64,000 bases of DNA from Cytospora piceicola (taxonomy: Eukaryota; Ascomycota; Sordariomycetes; Diaporthales; Cytosporaceae). A program made the position numbers and the translations under genes. Position 1 is the first letter of the stretch; every line of letters begins with the position of its first letter. Below are positions 24,435-35,910 of the stretch, piece by piece. Location: positions 248,001 through 312,000 of the forward strand of contig JALQBC010000018.1 in NCBI GenBank assembly GCA_023375675.1. The letters run 5' to 3'. The notes beneath the pieces are model-generated. The model made no database searches and had not been told where the DNA came from. It saw only the letters and a list, made by a program, of their open reading frames with translations.

Positions 24435-25734
24435 ACGGGACGAAGGACTATGGGTGACGACTTTGCATCGTGAATCGCTTGTACGACCGGAATGAAGGGC
24501 CCTGGTACTTGTGGCTACTGGTGTCCTGGAATTTGGGTGGGTGGTAAGGCAAGAAAGGGATCTCTTTAACAATCTCCACTTGCGGATCTCATTGTGCTTG
24601 ATGGGTGTTGTTCTCTTGGCATGGTAGCTAGGCGTTGTCGACTTTGGCTTTTTACCTTTTGCATTAAACTACCTACTTATATTACATTATACGCAAATAG
24701 CGGCCTATATGGCGCCTCCAATAAATGGCAACGGGACACAGTTCTCGGTGCTTTGCCCCTGGCTGTCGCACTGTCCCTAAGCAACTAGCAACGGGCTCGA
24801 TTATACCATGCTTTGCTTTCCGGATCATCGCAAAGCGGTCGTCAATGTATTTGCGTGTTTCCATTATGTATACGACAGCATCACTACATCGGGGTGGTTC
24901 TCATGCAAGGCGATTCCACTTGAACACACCAACATGCAATAGAGACAAAACAAACACCCTCTCAAATCACTTTAAGCACACTGGCCAGTTCGAATTTGTT
25001 TTGGTCTAACTTGTCGTTTCTTCATTGAGTATACCGACCTAAACTACTGTTATGTCGATTGAGGTGCAAACTCCAACCTTGGGCCCGTCCCAGTGCGACT
25101 GCAGAAAGCTCGCTGGAACCACAATCCTTTCCGCCCTTTCGTTACATGCCAACGCCAACGCCGGTCACCGATGGGATAGGAAAAGGAAATAAAGCGGTAT
25201 GTATAATCGTCATGAAAGCCTTCCGGTGAGAGCAAAAGTCAAGCTGCATGCGTATTCAGAACTCAGAATGCAGCATGCAGAATGGATGGTGAAAAGGGAA
25301 GGAAAAAGAATGCTGGTCTATGTAACGCCGTTGTTGTGCAAGATCGTCCGAGTCATCAGGTCGGTTTTCACAGGTTTGCTGTCCTGCGATATTATGAAAG
25401 GTCGTTTTCCCAAAGCCTTCTGACCTGCTCCATTCTGGCTCGCGGTATGGTGTCTGCTCTGTTTTATCGCCAAACCGATAGCAAGTGTAAAATATTGACG
25501 TGTGGTCTGCCTCTCCATGATGCTGGGCCGGAAAGCGATGATGGTGACTCGGGTCTCAGCAGCACTAGGCTTGGTGTATCTCATCAACTTGGATGTGCAG
25601 TCCACCACGACGCGGGTCGGGCCGTCCAGTCTTAGGACTTAACACGGGTGATCGGTACGAGGACATCGCGACCCAGTCCAACCGAGCAGGGAATTTGAGA
25701 ACGCAAGGGAGCTGTTGCCAGGTCCTCCACTGTC
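24435..25734. other. Convergent intergenic region, no gene seen
   Basis: Between the 3' ends of RAD51 and the RING gene, so it should hold the two 3' UTRs. AT-richer than its surroundings around 24650-24990. No recognisable gene. Confidence 0.6.
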
Positions 25735-28074
25735 CTAGTTTGGAGTGTAATACATGCCAGGTCCTGCAACGCCCAGACCGTGGCGTCCTAGTTCGGGAAC
25801 CGAATTCGAAGGTGGATACGATGCACTATGAAACTGGCCCAGTTGAGGAAGTTGTTGATAGAAGGCCGGTAGCTGTGGTGGTATGGGCCCCGAGAACGCT
25901 GTCCCAGGGGGCATCTCCGCCGGGTTTGGTGGTTGTAAGCTGCTGCCGCCCATTGAATTGTTATAAGTCTGATAGTTGCCCCCGCGTGGCATTGTCCCGT
26001 TGTTTCCTGAGTGATTGATGGGAGGCATGTAGTTCGAGAAAGGCGATGCCTGTTGCATGAAGGGCAACGGTGCAAGGGTAGCAGAGCTGACGGTTGGAAC
26101 CTGGGGCTGATGCGGAAAGTTGGCAGTGCGTTGGAAGTTTGGCTGCTGCTGCGAAGTATGGAGTGTTTGCGCTCTTCGAGCCCAGAAATCGTTGAACTGG
26201 TGGTTTTGCTGCGGCTGATTGTGAGGGGGATTAGAGGGGGAGAACGATTGCCGGATTGGACTTTGTTGTTGCGTTGTGGTCGTCGCCGAGCTATGTCCTT
26301 GCTGGGTGTCGGGGCCTGTGACGGGCAGCCCAGGCAAAAGATTTCCGGGCCGAGAACCTCTCCCTGCAGAGACAGAGTATGACGGCTCGTGGCGGGGCCG
26401 TTGTCTCCGCTGGTTGTCGTTCAAATCTTCTGGCGGTGATCGCCGTTCGCCCGTGGCCGTGCCTTCTCGGTGTTGCGGGTTGTTAACATGAGCCTGAGGA
26501 ACAGGCTGACGTGTCCCGTTTTGGTCAAGCATGTCTGGCATCGAAGGCTCTCCTCTCCTAAGAGTTTGCATCGGTCTCCGAAAGGTTTGCATACCCCGGG
26601 GCAGAGGTAATCCTGATCCCCTAGCAATTTGAAGCATCCTCTGGATGGCCTCCCTACTCAGCGCGGCGTTTTCCGAAGGCAACTTGTCTCGGCAGTACGG
26701 GCAGCTGTCAGACTCTTCGAACCATTTGAGGATGCAGTGATTTCCAAAGACGTGTTTGCACTTGGGCAGACGCAAAGGGGTCTCGCAGATGCCTTCAGGG
26801 CTAGCAAGACCGAACTCGTTGTAGCAGATGACACATGCTATCACTCAGTCAGCTCTGACACTCAACGTGGCAAATGGGAAATGGGGGGAAGGCGGAGGGG
26901 CAGGGTGAACACTGGAGCTCATACTTTTCTCGCTCTCCGGTAGGGTGCTAACCTCGACAGATTGCAATGTTGAAAGAGCTCTCTGCGAGGCGACCTTCTT
27001 GTTCGACATTTGGCCACGCAGGATCTGGGCTTGTCGAACGCTGCGGGGGCCGGTGTGTTGCCAACGCGAACTACCCTCCTCAAGATCGCTATCGTCATCA
27101 AAGCTCAAGTCAGGCGATTCCGCGGTTGCAACACTGCCCTCGTTTGATCCTGATCCGGCACGTGGCCGAGACCTAAGAGCCTCGTAAGCGGAAGGGGTTG
27201 CAGGAGGGTGCCCTCTGCTGGCGGCCCCAAACGCAACTGCCAAGGAACCATACTGTTCCTGCAAGCCCCTGGTACGTTCTGAGGCAGTATCCGAGGATTG
27301 AACCCTAGAACCAGGCACAGGAGGGGGGAGTCTGGTGTATGGTTGCTGGTTGGGCACCGCCTGCTGCACCGGCGGACTCTGTCCATCTCCAACCGTTCCT
27401 GTCGGTCCCTGTGACGGGTTGTGGTTCAAATGGAGACTTTGCGAGCGCTGTTCGTTTACTTGACTAGAACTGGAACTGGAAGACTCGGACTGAGAGTTAG
27501 ACGTAGCCGTCGGAGGGCTGCCGACGGTGGACTGCGGATTTGGACCTGGCTGGCGATCCGATGAGCTCTGTCCGTGAGCTTCCATGTCGCTTCTCGAAGG
27601 GGTCTGGCTTGGCTGCGAATGCAGAATATGCTGGAAGTCCCCCGGGCCTTGAGGAATTTGAGTATTTCGCTGCGGACGAAACGAAGGTATGTGGAAGGTG
27701 TTTGGAGAGTACGGCGGATGGTTGATAGGGGGTAAGGCAACGGCAACCTCAGCATTCTGGTGGTCCATGGATGTTTCGAGGCTTGAGTCTGGCGGCCTTG
27801 ATATGGACATAGAACCGTGTGATGTTGTACTACTAGGAGGCCAGTGCAAGAACGAATTGGGAGAGTGAGGGTGCAAGAAGGCATCGGAGGACGCAGGTGG
27901 AAAGAGGGAATGGGACTGATGGCTCCAAGATCTCTGGTCCGACCACACGTTGCCGAACTGTTGATCATGACGCCACCTAGCTAGTGCCGGACAGCCTCCT
28001 TCTGTGCGCAAGATGCCAACGTGAGGGTGAGACCCATGGTGTTGCATCTCGTAGTCCATAGCATCCTCATCCAT
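25735..28074 (-). CDS. RING-finger protein, candidate E3 ubiquitin ligase
   Basis: Two exons (28074-26925 and 26837-25735, 87-nt intron) give 750 aa. The RING lies mid-protein at residues 385-432: C385-V-I-C388, then C410-K-H412-V-F-G-N-H-C418, then C429-P-Y-C432. The fifth zinc ligand, normally His or Cys three residues after H412, is Gly415; H417 is the only nearby candidate. The intron is immediately before the RING, so exon 2 starts with it. The N-terminal half is Ser/Gln/Pro-rich and the C-terminal 300 residues are Gln/Asn/Pro-rich, all apparently disordered. No membrane segment is seen. Most such proteins recruit an E2 enzyme; the substrate cannot be told. A 6.1-kb gene-free stretch lies upstream. 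Confidence 0.82.
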
Positions 28075-28885
28075 TTCCCTTGGTGTGCAGTTGAGATGCG
28101 GTCGAAGAGGTGGTCGGATCTCAAGAGCGGTAGCTGGAAAGAGGAAGGCAGGAGTGGTAGATGACCAGCCTTATACTTTTGGGAAACCCGGGAAATCCGG
28201 GAAGGCACTGACGAGGCGGACAGAGACGCTTGGAAGTGGACGAGCGTGGACGTCGTGGGAGTATACGGTTGGGTAGTTTGTAGGTGGAGCGGCTGTCTAA
28301 GTATGTACGAGAGAGATGAACGTGGGGCCTTCACACGTATTAGGGATTCATGAGCAGGCAGTTGGCAGCGTAGCAGTTGTGGTATCTGATCCGGCTTTTG
28401 ACTTTTTATGTTAGTCCCTGGTCATGGCACGTTTGAAATCGTATCGTGTGTATGAGGCCAGGAACAGAGCGAGGAGGGAGTCAAGTGCGGTGTAGAGTAG
28501 AGTAGAGTAGAGTTGAGGAAGAGAGAAAATATGTAGGAGTGGGAAGAGAGAGAGAAGGAATATGGGGTGGCAGAGTCTCAAGTGCAAGTCAGTCAGTGTT
28601 CAGTCAGTCAGTCATGGATGGATGGGCTGGAGGTGGAGAGAGGGGTCCATGTGTCGCACGCAGTCCATTTCCAGACCCAGACCATCACAGTTGCGCAGGC
28701 AGGGGTGGTTGAGGTGGAGATGTGGGCTGTAAGTCGGGGACAAGGATATGACGGACGAGTGAGTGAATGAGTGTGTGATTTGAGTGAGGGATGTGAGGGA
28801 TGTGTTCCAAGCCGGCTGAGAGCTTGGGGGGAGGAAGGGGGGGGGTGGTGGATTTGTACCGATCATGGATGATGAACGGACATGG

Positions 28886-28936
28886 GCTTGGTGCTTTGGT
28901 GCTTTGGTGCTTGGTGCTTTGGTGCTTTGGTGCTTG
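28886..28936. repeat. Minisatellite of GGTGCTTT/GGTGCTT units
   Basis: Six to seven units of 7-8 bp in tandem, about 0.8 kb upstream of the RING start codon. Confidence 0.9.
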
Positions 28937-29398
28937 CAACGTATGAGGCACACCGTAGCCAGAGGACAAGACAAGACAAGCCCGGGCACCGGATCCATCG
29001 TCCATCTTTCATAATCCACAGGCCAGCCAGCCATGCATTCAGCCAGCAGTCAAGCAGCCAGCAAAAGCCATCGATATGGTCCAGAGCTACTACTATACAC
29101 GGTAGGTTGTAGTAGGCTGGGCCGGCCGGGCACTTACACAGTACAGTAAAATAAGTTCCAAGGTCCAAGGTTGGTATATGGGAGAAATACGTGTATTATG
29201 CGTAGTATAGTCGTCTCCGCCGTGACTGTTCCGTGCTTTAGGTAGTACCGGTACTGGCGTAGACTGGCGCTCCGCTAGAGGCACCGAGACTTCGGCGACC
29301 AAGGCGTATTTTGGTTGGTTGGTCTGGAATTATGACACGACAACTGCACCCGCTTCTGCAACTGCACTTGCCAACGGGGATCAAGAAAGGAATGAGGG

Positions 29399-29438
29399 AT
29401 GGATGGGTGGATGGATCGATGGATCGATGGATCGATAA
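29399..29438. repeat. GGAT / ATCG tandem repeat
   Basis: GGATGGGTGGAT followed by three GGATCGAT units; non-coding. Confidence 0.9.
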
Positions 29439-30018
29439 ATGATGTACGGGCGTAGTGCACTCACTATAGTAGGCACGGATTGTAAAATTGAGAAGAAAAG
29501 GGAAAAAAAGAAAGGGAAGGGCCAAAGTACTCCAGCTTGTTTGGTGGTGTTCGAGTCAGAAGTGACCTCGGGACAGCACTTGGAGGATTAGACAGTGTTC
29601 CAGTTCCCAGTTTCCAGTTGTGCAGGGTGTCGGTGATGGTTTGATTGCGGGAGTTGGAGAGTTATTACCCAGTAGGTAGTTGGATGGAGTTGGAATAATT
29701 GGAGTTGGGGTTGGAGATGGAGTTTGCTAGGGGGCCCAGTGCCTGCTGCTGTTCTGTTCGGCAGGGTGCAAGGTTGTAAAAGGTCCCAAGGTAAAATGGT
29801 AAGATGCAGTCAGACCACCTGAGGCACGTCTTGAGTTTGTTTTCCATTTCCGGCAGGTACCGCGTTGAAAAGGTTACAGAGATGCTCTTGCCGCCGTTCG
29901 TTCGTCTCGGTCAGTACAGATAGCCACTTAGCAGGTGCTTCCCGCCTGCTAGCGGAATTGTGTTCCCGCTGCCGCCGTTCGTCCACGGGTGATAGAAACA
30001 TACCTACACAGTAGTACC

Positions 30019-30028
30019 TACCTAGGTA
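30019..30028. repeat. TACCTAGGTA palindrome
   Basis: Exact copy, extended to the 12-bp palindrome CTACCTAGGTAG. Partial copies follow at 30083-30096. Confidence 0.9.
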
Positions 30029-30756
30029 GATACTTACCAAGTACTTGCCCATGTACCAACTACCTGCATACCTTCCAAGGTTCCTAGGTATCTAGGTAAG
30101 TTACAATGGTTGCGTAGGGGTGTCCAGGTGGGTACCGCCTGCTCAACAAAATGTCCAAGGACTACAGATTTGCAGATTTGCAGTGTTGCCAAGTCAGAAC
30201 TCCAAGTTTGTGTGTAGCATTAAATCGAGAAAGGAACCATGAACGTCCACAGAGAAATCAATTAAACCCCCTGTCGACTAGGTTCCCATAAAAAGTTCCG
30301 GAGTCTAATCCGTATTTATCGATTGGTTGGTTTCAATGCTCGGGGCCCTGAGGGGGCCAGAGAAGATCAATACTACATACTACGTATGTACAGACATACA
30401 GGGGTGGTCAAGGTTCAACCGATCACACATGCTTGCTGCTTGCCAGGCTTGCTTGCACCTACAGTGGGTTTGTACAAGGCAAGGGTCGCTTCCTATCAAT
30501 CCCACGTTGCAATACAGATTACCCTAGGCTAAGTACTCCATACCACAGTACTTATTCACCTCGCGTCAGGCTGGAGCAAATACAGACTGACAGTAATCAA
30601 TGGTGGCTGGTTGGGCTGGGTTTTTTTTTTGGTTGTCTTTTTTGCTTTTTGTTTCTGATGTTCCTATTTTATTCATTTATTATCAGTTTTTGTATTCTCG
30701 TGATAAATCACCACTCGTTTTTGGGAGATCGGCAGTACAAGTAAATGACCGTGTTA

Positions 30757-30846
30757 TGTGCTGTGCTGTGGTGTGCTGTGCTGTGGTGTGCTGTACTGTG
30801 GTGTGCTGTATTGTGTTCCAAGGTTGTGCTGTGGTGTTGTGTTGTC
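30757..30846. repeat. Minisatellite of TGTGCTG-type units
   Basis: Tandem 15-bp units (two TGTGC-type steps and a TGG) drifting into simpler TGTG repeats; non-coding. Confidence 0.88.
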
Positions 30847-31160
30847 TCGTCGCCACGCAAGGCCCGCGCGATGCAGTCAGCTTTCACCCGACCATCGTCG
30901 ACTATCGACTGTTGCCATCGGGATCCGAGTTTCTCAACCACCATCCGTATCTATCTACCGTACCCCAGCAAGCAAACATGGGCCCGCTTGTAAACCGGCC
31001 CTGCTTTGCACCTTGCATTCCCAGCACCCAGCACCACCCTTGAGTCCAGAGTGTGAGACTTGATACATACTCAAGTACATATCAATGAAACCTGTGGATC
31101 ACGGGTCGTGGATCGATCCTGCACAACGGCACAAAAGGGCCATATCACCATCTACCTACC

Positions 31161-31170
31161 TACCTAGGTA
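31161..31170. repeat. TACCTAGGTA palindrome
   Basis: Exact copy, extended to CTACCTAGGTAG, next to further CTAC and TAGG units. Confidence 0.9.
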
Positions 31171-32844
31171 GCCCAGGAGGTAGGTATGTATATACCTAAA
31201 GTAGGTACCACAGTAGATACTGATCCGTACTAACGCCACCAAGTTCAGCAGGCCAAAAAAAAAAAAGCCCCTCGACAACCGCGTCTAATTCTGGACCAAG
31301 ACCGCCAGATTGGCAAAATGCTGATCCCAACTCTCTGCAGACCCCTGTCCGACGTTCTCATTCGACCTGTCCGCTGTGCCCGGCCGCAATGGGAAGCAAG
31401 CCTGAGACAGACAAACCTTGGAAGGCCCGTATTATACAGCACTTACGGTAGAAAACCTACCTGTAGTACAGTACTTTCCGTACCTCCCGTATACTCTCAC
31501 ACTCCTTTTGGACATCGTGACAAGACAAGTGAACCGTCGATATAAAAGGTCAGGCGGACCCGCCACTACGACGTGTTGTGCGCCCTGTCCTCTCCTTGAT
31601 ACTCACCCGGGCCCCTCGCCTCGCCAACCAGCATTACCGTCCTAGTTCCGGCCAGTTGGCTCGCACCCACATGAAAATTCCAGCGTTACCTTATAGTTAC
31701 CTACCTCTGGGCTGCAACTGTGCTGACAAGACTCCCGAGCGTCCTTTGTGTTCTTGGCTGATTTTGGCTGATGTTGGCTGATATTACCCAGGCGTTCATT
31801 CCTTCGCAGAAACAGCTTCTTTCTATCCCGGCCAGAGAGAGAGTCAGTCAGAGACACACCCCGTGGACGCCCCGGAATAATTCGCCTGTGTCAGTCACCG
31901 CATAACTGCAGCCGTGTGGAATACGGAATACACCACTCAGAACTCGCCGGCCAGGACATGATGACCGAACCTGATTTTCCACGATAGGCTGACTGCCTGA
32001 CCTCCCATGGTCGCCCTGCCCAGTCGCATCCGAGCTGTCTGTCGTATTTCTGTCGTATTTGCAGAGCTGCTGTGTTACAAAAAAGGGCGAACAAGCCCGT
32101 TCGGTTTTCCCCAGGACACACGTACGCACACACACTCACACACACACTCACTCACATCAACCCAAACCCGGCTGATGGCAGAGCAAACCTGGCGTCTCGA
32201 GGCTGCTACTCTCGTCACATTATCCACAACGCCGGATAATTTGCACCGGCCGTGCTTCATCATTCATGCTCACGCTAGACGGAGCTTGCATATGGTAAAA
32301 TGTGTTTATGCACGGCTTCAAAAAACACTTCCTGCCAGCTTCCAGGCCTTTCCGTGTCATTCCACATGACCTCCGCTTCTACCCAACTATGGACCGAACC
32401 CTTTTTTTGCTGTGCTTCGTCCCGCCAGCAAAAGTGCCTGACCACCCACTCTCAAGAACCCATCAATATAGCTATCGCTTGTGGCGGTCGATATTCCGGA
32501 TGGGGCCAGGCCGGCCAGGCACACGTGGCGCCGACATTGATTCAGAACTTTGTTTGCTTCCCTCAGCCCTTTTTTCCCCCCTTCCCACCCCACCCTTTTA
32601 TTTATTTCTTTTTCTTTTGCAACATGCCACAGGAGCTTGCCTTCAATCAATGTTCCCGGCTGTGCGCGGGAGGCAGCCGCAGGTGTAAGCACCTAGGTAC
32701 TTAAAGTAGGTATTTAATTGTATTTGCAACTCATTGGTTTCCGCTTTCGGAAGTCACTGCATGCCAGCCCCCATCGTGCTCAGGCTCAGGCTTAAAGCTG
32801 ACTTGACTGAAGGCGGAGAAGGGCCCAGATGGCCGACCGGACAC

Positions 32845-32854
32845 TACCTAGGTA
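32845..32854. repeat. TACCTAGGTA palindrome
   Basis: Exact copy, with a partial ACCTAGGT at 32691-32698 nearby. Confidence 0.9.
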
Positions 32855-33158
32855 AGTAACTACTTAGGTATGAGTATTGATTGAATCAGCAAGTGCCTTG
32901 ATGTGTTGTTTTATTTCTTCTTCTTTGCCTGGCTGACCTGACAAGGTTTTCCTCTCGCATCATACCTTTGTCAGGGTTCAGAAATCATGACGCATCTTGT
33001 GGACTTCTGAAAAAGGAACGCAAGCGTCGCCTCCCGTGTGTTATTAGCTGCGAGCGAGCTGGAGCTTTCGATATCGAGCTCTGAAGGGAGGGAGAGGAGG
33101 GTAGGGTAGAGTAGTACACTTATACTAGGCATGTCATGTCATGCAAAACCTACCAGCC

Positions 33159-33168
33159 TACCTAGGTA
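33159..33168. repeat. TACCTAGGTA palindrome
   Basis: Exact copy about 1 kb upstream of the aminotransferase gene. Confidence 0.9.
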
Positions 33169-34191
33169 CCTTCCCGCAGCGGCACATTGTCTCCGGCAGA
33201 TTTAGTAGAGGTGGTTTGACATCTCATGGGGGTGTTCAGAATCCCTTGCTGGATGGTATCGACAGAACGGTCGAGACCCCATCTCCCGACTCGAGCGCCA
33301 TGTTGTCAGTGCTATGTCAATGGAGAATGACACCTACATCTGGGGGCCTTATCGGAACTGAACCCAAAGTTTAATAGTGTACTGTGTATGCTATCGTTAG
33401 GCCAGCCAGACCTGTCGATCCAGCATGTTATGGCATACTACTACTAACTAGATAGATGATCGTCTGCATGCCGGATACAGGTGATGTGTGATGTGCCTTG
33501 GTATAGTTAACAACCTTGGAGGCTCATGTGCCACACCTGACAAGGAAAGGCCGGCAGTCGATAGAGGTTGTCTGCTTCGACTGTCTCGTAATTGAAACCT
33601 TAACAACACACAACACTTGTTTTCGCTATCGTATCTTCATACGAGGTCGGTCACCAATTCCTGGGTTCGATTTGATTTGCGACAAGCCGGGGAAACCTGC
33701 CCCGGTTTGCCGAGGTTCTGCAGAGCTATCGACGGCTGTTCTGCTAAGAGCATTGAGTGTTCAAATGTTCTCGTGCCCAGAACTATCTAGGTACCCGTGA
33801 CCTGGATGATCTCTCATCTAATCCAAGTTTTGATCACTCAATATTACAGAGTTGGCGGTGAAACCATAAAGTGAGACCTTCGCAACTGTAATTAAACATG
33901 GACAATGCGTAACACCATGAACCATGGCGCCGTCCAGGAGGAAGGCACCCGGGAGCGGCTCCGGACAGGGCCGCAAGCGAGCCGCCGTGATCGGGCGAGG
34001 TCCTTTCCCGAACAGGAAGGTTGCCTGACCCCACTCCGGAGTCGTGCCCGCTAAGCTGCCGGCGGCCGGGTGACCTCACTGCCCTCGATGTTGCAAGTTG
34101 GGGGATTTCCCACAGAAAGCCTTCAGGGAACCTTCTCTCTTTTTCTTACTCAGCTTAGCCCCAGACCAGAGTCCAAGAACCACCCTCCACT

Positions 34192-35616
34192 ATGGACATG
34201 CAAAAGGTCAGAAGCAACTTCCCGGCGTTGGGAAAGGAGCAAGTCTTCTTCGACAACGCCGGAGGCAGTCAAGTTCTCGGCAGCGTCGTTGACTCGTAGG
34301 TCATGACCACCGTAACCCCCTTCCGGCCAATGGTTGACCCTAGGTCTGTCTGTGTGTAGGATACGGGACCACCTGATCAACTCCAACGTCCAGCTGGGGG
34401 CGACATATGAAGTCGGGAAGCAAGCCACGTCGAGGTATGAGGAAGGTTACCAGGCTGCGGCCAAGTACATCAACGCCTCTCGAGACGAGATAGGTCTGCA
34501 CCCCTGCCCGCCTCCCCCCCCCCCCTCCTCCCCAAAAACAGAAAACGCCATGCAGCTTCCCAACTGACCCCAGAACCAACGCCTACAGTCCTCGGCTCAT
34601 CAACAACCCAGCTCTTCCGCAACTTCTCCAACGCGCTCACCTTCCAGCCAGGCGACGAGTTGGTGCTGTCGGCCATCGACCACGAGGCCAACATCGCGCC
34701 CTGGGCCGCCCTCGCCGAGCGCCAGCAGCTGACCATCAAGTGGTGGCGCCCCGCCGGCGCCGACGCGCCCAGGCTCCTCGCCGCGGACCTGGGCGCCCTC
34801 CTGTCGCCGCGGACGCGGCTCGTGGCCCTCACGCACGTCAGCAACGTCCTCGGCACCATCCACGACGTCCGGGCCATCAGCGCCGCCGTGCACGCCGCCG
34901 CGCCGGCCGCGCTGGTGGCCGTCGACGCCGTGGCGTACGCGCCGCACCGGCGCGTCGACGTCGCGGCCCTCGGCGTCGACGTCTACGCCTTCTCGTGGTA
35001 CAAGGTGTACGGGCCGCACGTCGCGGTGCTGTACGCCCGGTCCTCGGGCACGGCGCGGGCGCGGGTGGCCAGCCTCGGCCACTTCTTCAACCCCCGCGCC
35101 ACGCTGGAGGACAAGCTGGGCCTCGCGGGCGCGAGCTACGAGCTGGTGAGCGCGATCCCGGCCGTGGCGGCGTACGTGGAGGGCGTCGGGTGGGAGGGGA
35201 TCGTGAGGCACGAGGAGGAGCTGCAGGGCACGCTGCTGGGCTATCTGAATGGGAGGGGCGACGTGACTGTTTATGGCGAGCGCAGCGCGGACGGGAAGGT
35301 TAGGGTGCCGACGATAAGTTTCACGGTGAAGGGCTGGGGCTCGCGGGAGCTGGTGGAGACGGTTGAGAAGGAGACAAAGTTTGGGTTCCGGTGGGGTGCT
35401 TTCTACTCCAACAGGTTGGTGAATGAGTTCTTGGGGCTGGGCAAGGACGGTGTCGTGAGGGTGAGCATGGTGCACTACAACACAGGTAAGTTTGCCTCTA
35501 CCCTGACATGTGTCTCTGTCCGGCAGAGAAAGCAGAACTGACAAGACCGTGGTGCAGTTGATGAGGTGAAGGCGTTCATTGCCGCATTGGATAAGGTGTT
35601 GTCCCAGAAGGAGTGA
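34192..35616 (+). CDS. Class V aminotransferase, cysteine-desulfurase-like
   Basis: Four exons (34192-34295, 34360-34493, 34589-35485, 35558-35616) give 397 aa. This is a PLP enzyme of the NifS/SufS fold. The opening (FPALGKEQVFFDNAGGSQ) and NVQLGA resemble the family described for Vibrio VC1184-type cysteine desulfurase-like proteins. H111 in the DHEAN motif is in position to stack on PLP, D192 (VDAVAYAPH) should contact the pyridine nitrogen, and K218 in FSWYKVYGPH is the expected Schiff-base lysine. No catalytic-cysteine loop typical of true IscS is obvious, so the substrate (cysteine, selenocysteine or another amino acid) is open. There is no clear mitochondrial presequence, so it is probably cytosolic. 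Intron 2 holds a long C tract (about 34509-34524). MTQ2 follows 294 bp downstream on the same strand; no functional link is known. Confidence 0.9.
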
Positions 35617-35910
35617 CCGTAGTCGGGGTTTCAAAGATGTATGAGATTCTTTTCAAAGCACTATGCAGACCGTCAGCAAAAACTCCAAGTGAATGATCAT
35701 GCACGCCTGAGAAGGGCTGCAGAAAAGTTGCGAAATTCCCGGCCGAGACTTGGTCATTTTCGTCCCCAGCCTATCACGTGCCTGTAAAACTTTTTTCCCT
35801 CACTTCACACTCCCGGCCGCGACTCATTCCATCCATAACCATATCAAATCACATCAACCCGACCCCCAACCCAACCCAACCCACCCCTGGCCACCTGAAC
35901 CACCACAGCC

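Larger units (their letters stand above)
28075..34191. other. 6.1-kb gene-free region
   Basis: Between the divergent RING and aminotransferase genes. It contains minisatellites, GATC-type repeats, four exact TACCTAGGTA palindromes and many partial copies between 30.0 and 33.8 kb. A TATAAAAG box occurs at 31541-31548 (plus) without a recognisable gene after it. No open frame has family character. Confidence 0.55.
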
